The notes beneath the pieces are model-generated. The model worked only from the letters and a program-made list of their open reading frames with translations. It did no database searches and was not told the origin of the DNA. The position numbers and the translations under genes are program-made. Positions 6,815-9,424 of a stretch of 9,424 bases of DNA are shown in pieces. This DNA is from Lentisphaeria bacterium UBA1724 (GTDB lineage: Bacteria > Verrucomicrobiota > Lentisphaeria > Oligosphaerales > Oligosphaeraceae), in contig DCIO01000074.1 in the NCBI GenBank assembly GCA_002315885.1, positions 1 through 9,424 on the forward strand, given 5' to 3'. Within the stretch, counting starts at the first letter, position 1. Every line of letters begins with the position of its first letter.

Positions 6815-6951
6815 CATCTCTCCTGCCCCTTTTTATGATCTACATGGAGTTGCTCTTGTTGGGGACCGGGGCTTCCATAGTCGCTTCGTAGCCCCTCCAT
6901 CACAATCTTGAATTTCTCCTGGGAAGTTCGTGTTTGTCGTTGTGTGCTCAT
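6814..6951 (-). pseudogene. Truncated IS3-type transposase OrfA, first ~24 residues
   Basis: The product MSTQRQTRTSQEKFKIVMEG continues as LRSD and then loses all resemblance to OrfA. The start matches the N-terminus of IS3 family OrfA proteins (pattern xxTSxEEKxxIVxEGLRG), which normally run to about 90-110 residues with an HTH. Here a different 21-residue tail leads to a stop after 45 codons. GAGGAG lies just upstream of ATG 6951, so the remnant probably still recruits ribosomes. Its TGA overlaps the lipoprotein start (TGATG), making translational coupling likely. No OrfB follows in this orientation. An unrelated short ORF is possible but less likely. Confidence 0.55.
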
Positions 6952-7136
6952 CGTGGACTCCTCTAGATGCCCACTTAATCTAATGCCTTTCGTTAATCGG
7001 GACCAATATACGGGATGACGATCCTTAATCAAGCATCAAACTTCTTGCGCCGAACTCTTCGATAAGTCGCATGGTTTCGGCGTAGTGCGTTTCAAGTCTT
7101 CATGTTGTGTAATTAATTGACTTCCATCGGAATGTA
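6952..7136. other. Intergenic stretch between GH130 gene and OrfA remnant
   Basis: No complete gene is seen. On the minus strand a short frame ending at 7026 reads ETMRLIEEFGARSLMLD followed by a stop; it looks like the tail of a lost protein, but a stop only a few codons upstream leaves it too short to identify. The stretch nearer the remnant presumably includes the original left end and promoter of the IS. No clear terminator follows the GH130 gene. Confidence 0.35.
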
Positions 7137-8134
7137 TTACTTGTTGCCACACAGCGCCAGCAGGTCATGGATATCCGCAGTTGCCAGGCATTCCACGGTA
7201 TCTGCCGCTCCGTAGTAGATCTTGACTTCCCCCGAATCCTCCAGGATCATCCCCCCGGGGAATATCACTTTGCCGCGAAAGCCCTCGGTTTCATATTTCT
7301 TCTCGGGGACAATCAGGGGAGTCTCGCAAATTGCCTTGACTTTGGTCGGGTTGTCCAAATCCAGAAGCATCAGCCCGGCATAATAGATCTTGTGCCAATC
7401 CAAATGCCAAGAATAGAGTTCTTCGGAAGAATATTTGACGGCGTGGAAGGTCGTCAACCAACCATAGGGAGTTTTCACTGGCGGCGCACCTGGGCCAATT
7501 TTGGCATCGCAAAACTGTACATCTGCCGCATCCAACACCGGCGTGCTCTCTCCCCAGTAGCGTAAATCCGGCGAGGAGGAAGCCCACAAATCGAACTGCT
7601 CCGCCGCGCCATAACGACTGTATACTGGCATGGGGCGCTCCAGACGGAGATATTTGCCATCTGCCTTTTCCGGGAAAAGAACCATGTTGCGGTTGTCCGG
7701 AACGGAGAGGGAGATGATTTCAAATTTTGAGAAGTCCTCCGTCACCGCAATGCCTCCCCGTAAGCCATGACGGGTATCCATGGCAAAGCATACATGCATC
7801 TTTCCGTCAATGACCGTAAGACGCGGGTCGTAGATGCGGGAAATTTCCTCGTCGCAGATTTCCCAGACTGGTTTGTCGTGGACCTCCCAATTGATGCCGT
7901 CGCGACTTTCCGCCATACCGATATTCGTCCCTTTGAATGGCACATAGTGTTTCCCCGCTGCCAGAAAGTCGGCTTCTGTGGTGCCATAGTCATTGCGGAA
8001 AAGCATGACGTATCTGCCCTGATACTTGGCAACGCATTGAAGACCAGACTGGCGTCATAGGGAATGTCCGATGCACTTATAATCGGCCCTTTCTGACGAT
8101 GGATACAAGGCGGTGTGGAATATGGTTGAGACAT
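7137..8134 (-). pseudogene. GH130 glycoside phosphorylase (mannoside phosphorylase-like), frameshifted
   Basis: Read as one gene with a single frameshift, the product is about 332 residues, the usual GH130 length. The first frame (from ATG 8134) gives GPIISASDIPYDASLVFNA, the conserved N-terminus. After the shift at about 8034 the other frame continues VAKYQGRYVMLFRNDYGT. Later family blocks are IYDPRLTVIDGKMHVCFAM (the Asp of DPR corresponds to the proposed proton donor of characterised members), GPGAPPVKTPYGWLTTFHAV, and GGMILEDSGEVKIYYGAADT, ending normally. GH130 enzymes phosphorolyse beta-mannosides such as mannosyl-glucose or mannobiose, normally in the cytoplasm; no signal peptide is seen. 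The intact downstream frame alone (from ATG 8006) would lack the N-terminal blade and probably be inactive. The shift is consistent with loss of 1 or 4 bases; sequencing error is the alternative. Confidence 0.85.
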
Positions 8135-8151
8135 GGAGAAAAAGTCGTTTT

Positions 8152-8169
8152 GGGGACAGAGAAGTCCCC
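8152..8169 (-). other. Hairpin just upstream of the GH130 start
   Basis: GGGGAC and GTCCCC form a 6-bp stem with a 6-base loop ending 17 bases before ATG 8134. No T run follows on either strand, so it is not a terminator. No good ribosome binding site is visible between it and the ATG. Confidence 0.4.
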
Positions 8170-8241
8170 TGGGAAATCCAAAACAAATGTGCTGGTTTCT
8201 CTAAAACCTTACAAATGGCATTTTGTTTTTTTGCGTTTTCT

Positions 8242-8262
8242 CTTGGGGGTGCTGCCCCCAAG
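8242..8262. repeat. GC-rich perfect inverted repeat (REP-like hairpin)
   Basis: CTTGGGGG and CCCCCAAG form a perfect 8-bp stem around TGCTG. On the plus strand the T-rich stretch lies before it, not after it, so it is not a normal terminator in that direction. It resembles dispersed intergenic hairpins, but only one copy is in this window. Confidence 0.5.
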
Positions 8263-8302
8263 CTCCTAGAGATTTTCAGGCATGGCCACATCTGGCAAGA
8301 GC

Positions 8303-8592
8303 CTAGAAAACAGGCGGCACTTTTTCAGACACCACCCCAGGTAGTTGCCCGCTTGTGTATCCGGCATTTCCTTGACAGGTTGTGCTCCCACAAGAGCCGC
8401 CTCCGCTCCGCCGGATGTGGTTAATGTAGCATTGAGTCGCTGACTCCGCTTCAGCCTGCCTTCTGCCAGTTTTCTTTCGTATTTCTGCGAATGCTCGTTC
8501 CTGTCGGCCTTCTTGCCTGAGGCGTGGTGTCACATAGCCTATTGCGCAATGAAGACGCCCCTCATTGTAGATTGCTTCAATGATTCTAGCGT
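8303..8592 (-). pseudogene. C-terminal remnant of an IS3-type transposase (OrfB), frameshifted
   Basis: The minus-strand frame from about 8590 reads RIIEAIYNEGRLHCAIGYVTP, the conserved end of IS3 family integrase-type transposases (usual form YNxxRLHSALGYVTP). It continues GRQERAFAEIRKK and then loses the pattern, while the neighbouring frame continues it as ERKLAEGRLKRSQRLN, so a frameshift lies at about 8476-8487. The catalytic DDE core is missing: the remnant starts abruptly where the recombinase fragment begins. The sequence 8303-8323, reading TGAAAAAGTGCCGCCTGTTT on the minus strand, may be near the IS end, but no matching inverted partner was found. Confidence 0.65.
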
Positions 8593-8838
8593 CCCGCAAG
8601 AAGCACGGCCGGATATCTACACCCACTACTGATGTCAGAGGGAGTCGAAGCGCGCGGTATCGACATGCCCCATTCGGCAGATCGCGGGGAATGTCGTCGA
8701 AAATCTGGTGGGGGAGAAACTCCTGGCGGCCTTGAGAGCCCCCGAGGTGGTCCGCCGGATTTCGGAGAATGCGGGGCAGTCCTGCCGCGCCATCCTGGAG
8801 ATGTTCGACGGGGAGTTCTGGAAGGAGGCCACCAGCGC
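8593..8838 (+). pseudogene. Fragment of a second serine recombinase gene
   Basis: This is a near copy of 2715-2958, corresponding to recombinase residues about 311-392. A two-base insertion (AT at about 8614-8616) and a TGA at 8631-8633, where the intact gene has an Arg codon, break the frame. Zinc-ribbon Cys codons are partly kept. Downstream of the last matching base the frame runs on to 9160 but shows no recombinase similarity. Both resolvase and recombinase domains are absent, so the fragment has no function as an enzyme. It is probably the residue of a second cassette cut by the IS3 insertion on its left and a deletion on its right. Confidence 0.93.
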
Positions 8839-9349
8839 TGTGAGCTTCCTATTCTTACACTCCAGAAATGTGGCTGAACCTATCCGTATACCCCCATCAC
8901 ACCTTGTCAGAAGACGATGGCTTTTCAATGAATTCTGGCATAATTACAGACAACTCAAAACACCCCCTCTTGGACTTTTGTTCGTGCACTTTTACATGTT
9001 TTTTAGGGGCGGATGGCGATTAGACGCACCCGGCCGGTCCAAAGGGGATTTCGTATCACAATACATTCAATTGCAACAGATTATAAGACGAAAATGCTTT
9101 TCTCCGTGGCAATTTTGGGATATGGACCTGGAGAATAGAAGTTCGCATACAACTGGGTAGCATTTGTCAGGACGAACCAATCGAGGATTTCCACCGTAAA
9201 AACTCTAGGACTCGAGTCCCAAAGGCGGAGAAAGAATGGCAAGAAACGGTAAACCTGGACGCGATTTTTGGGCCTTCTCCCCCTCTCCGGGAGAATGCCG
9301 CCTGTTGGGCCTTCCTGCACGTAACATCCGTCACACAATGGAGTTGCAG
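8839..9349. other. Gene-poor stretch with small palindromes
   Basis: Neither strand gives a recognisable protein. The plus frame to 9160 is only the run-on of the recombinase fragment, and the minus frame 9081-9389 runs through the RNA terminator. Notable small structures are a perfect 12-base palindrome GGACTCGAGTCC (9208-9219), a near-palindrome TCTCCGGGAGA at about 9284-9294, and a 10-base direct repeat TTGGGCCTTC (9268-9277 and 9305-9314). This is likely eroded mobile DNA plus the downstream flank of the RNA gene. Confidence 0.5.
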
Positions 9350-9387
9350 AAACAAATAAGCCCTCCTTCGCCAAGGCTACGGAGGGC
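9350..9387 (-). terminator. Terminator of the minus-strand tmRNA/tRNA gene
   Basis: On the minus strand GCCCTCC (9387-9381) pairs with GGAGGGC (9366-9360), with further pairing inside, and is followed by TTATTTGTTT (9359-9350). It lies 14 bases after the CCA end of the RNA gene. A further small hairpin ATTTGC/GCAAAT (9388-9402) sits between the two. Confidence 0.7.
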
Positions 9388-9401
9388 ATTTGCTGCGCAA
9401 A

Positions 9402-9424
9402 TGGTGGAGGCGCGGGGAGTTGAA
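9402..9424 (-). ncRNA. ssrA: 3' end of tmRNA (or a tRNA), cut by window edge
   Basis: The minus strand fits the canonical end of a tRNA-like molecule: T-loop TTCAACT, T-stem half CCCCG, acceptor half CGCCTCC, discriminator A, encoded CCA at 9404-9402. The acceptor end CTCC-A-CCA is the usual end of tmRNA, which rescues stalled ribosomes, with a GGGG 5' end outside the window. tRNA-Ser also has CTCC but normally a G discriminator, so tmRNA is favoured. The body of the RNA, which would decide, is beyond the window. Confidence 0.6.

Noticed and set aside
8055..8291. Minus-strand frame of 78 residues upstream of GH130
   Set aside because: It overlaps the true GH130 N-terminus in another frame and runs through two hairpins. 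No family is recognised.
9081..9389. Minus-strand frame of 102 residues near the right end
   Set aside because: It begins inside the terminator hairpin of the RNA gene and shows no protein family pattern.
9402..9424. tRNA-Ser 3' end
   Set aside because: The acceptor half could fit, but the discriminator is A rather than the usual G of bacterial tRNA-Ser. tmRNA fits better, though the window is too short to be sure.

Overview
The window looks like chromosomal DNA of a Gram-negative, polysaccharide-degrading bacterium. A member of the PVC group (Lentisphaerota/Victivallales or Kiritimatiellota) is my best guess. The reasons are a secreted GH-A type glycosidase of the kind abundant there, a GH130 phosphorylase, a lipobox protein, and a DUF2924 plus large serine recombinase cassette on GC-rich DNA. 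This assignment is an inference from gene content.

Left part (1-3516): the tail of an unknown gene and its terminator are followed by two tandem palindromes and a structured leader. Then comes a tightly packed plus-strand operon of five genes: a sigma-70-like protein, a 57-residue protein, a DUF2924 protein, a large serine recombinase, and a small HTH protein related to the tail of proteobacterial recombinases. Three of the four junctions overlap and the fourth has a one-base gap. A strong terminator closes the block, which looks like a self-contained mobile or domesticated recombinase cassette, clearly more GC-rich than what follows.

Middle part (3634-8134, all minus strand): a carbohydrate-use region in partial decay. 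Reading in the direction of transcription there is a GH130 mannoside-phosphorylase-like gene broken by one frameshift near 8034, a truncated IS3-type OrfA of 45 residues, a BamE-like lipoprotein whose start overlaps the OrfA stop (TGATG), and a secreted GH-A clan (GH42-like) enzyme of about 896 residues.

Right part (8135-9424): a scrap heap of mobile DNA. It holds GC-rich hairpins, the frameshifted C-terminal end of an IS3-type transposase, and a 246-bp second copy (about 96% identical by eye) of an internal piece of the recombinase gene, with a frameshift and a stop. About 560 bp without a recognisable gene follow. The window ends inside the 3' end of a minus-strand tRNA-like RNA, most likely tmRNA, with its own terminator.

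The two recombinase segments are in direct orientation and bracket the whole carbohydrate region. The window therefore records repeated insertion and deletion by recombinase cassettes and IS3 elements next to a tmRNA-type integration site. The most interesting objects are the five-gene cassette with its possible dual-structure leader, and the partial second copy that frames the glycosidase island.
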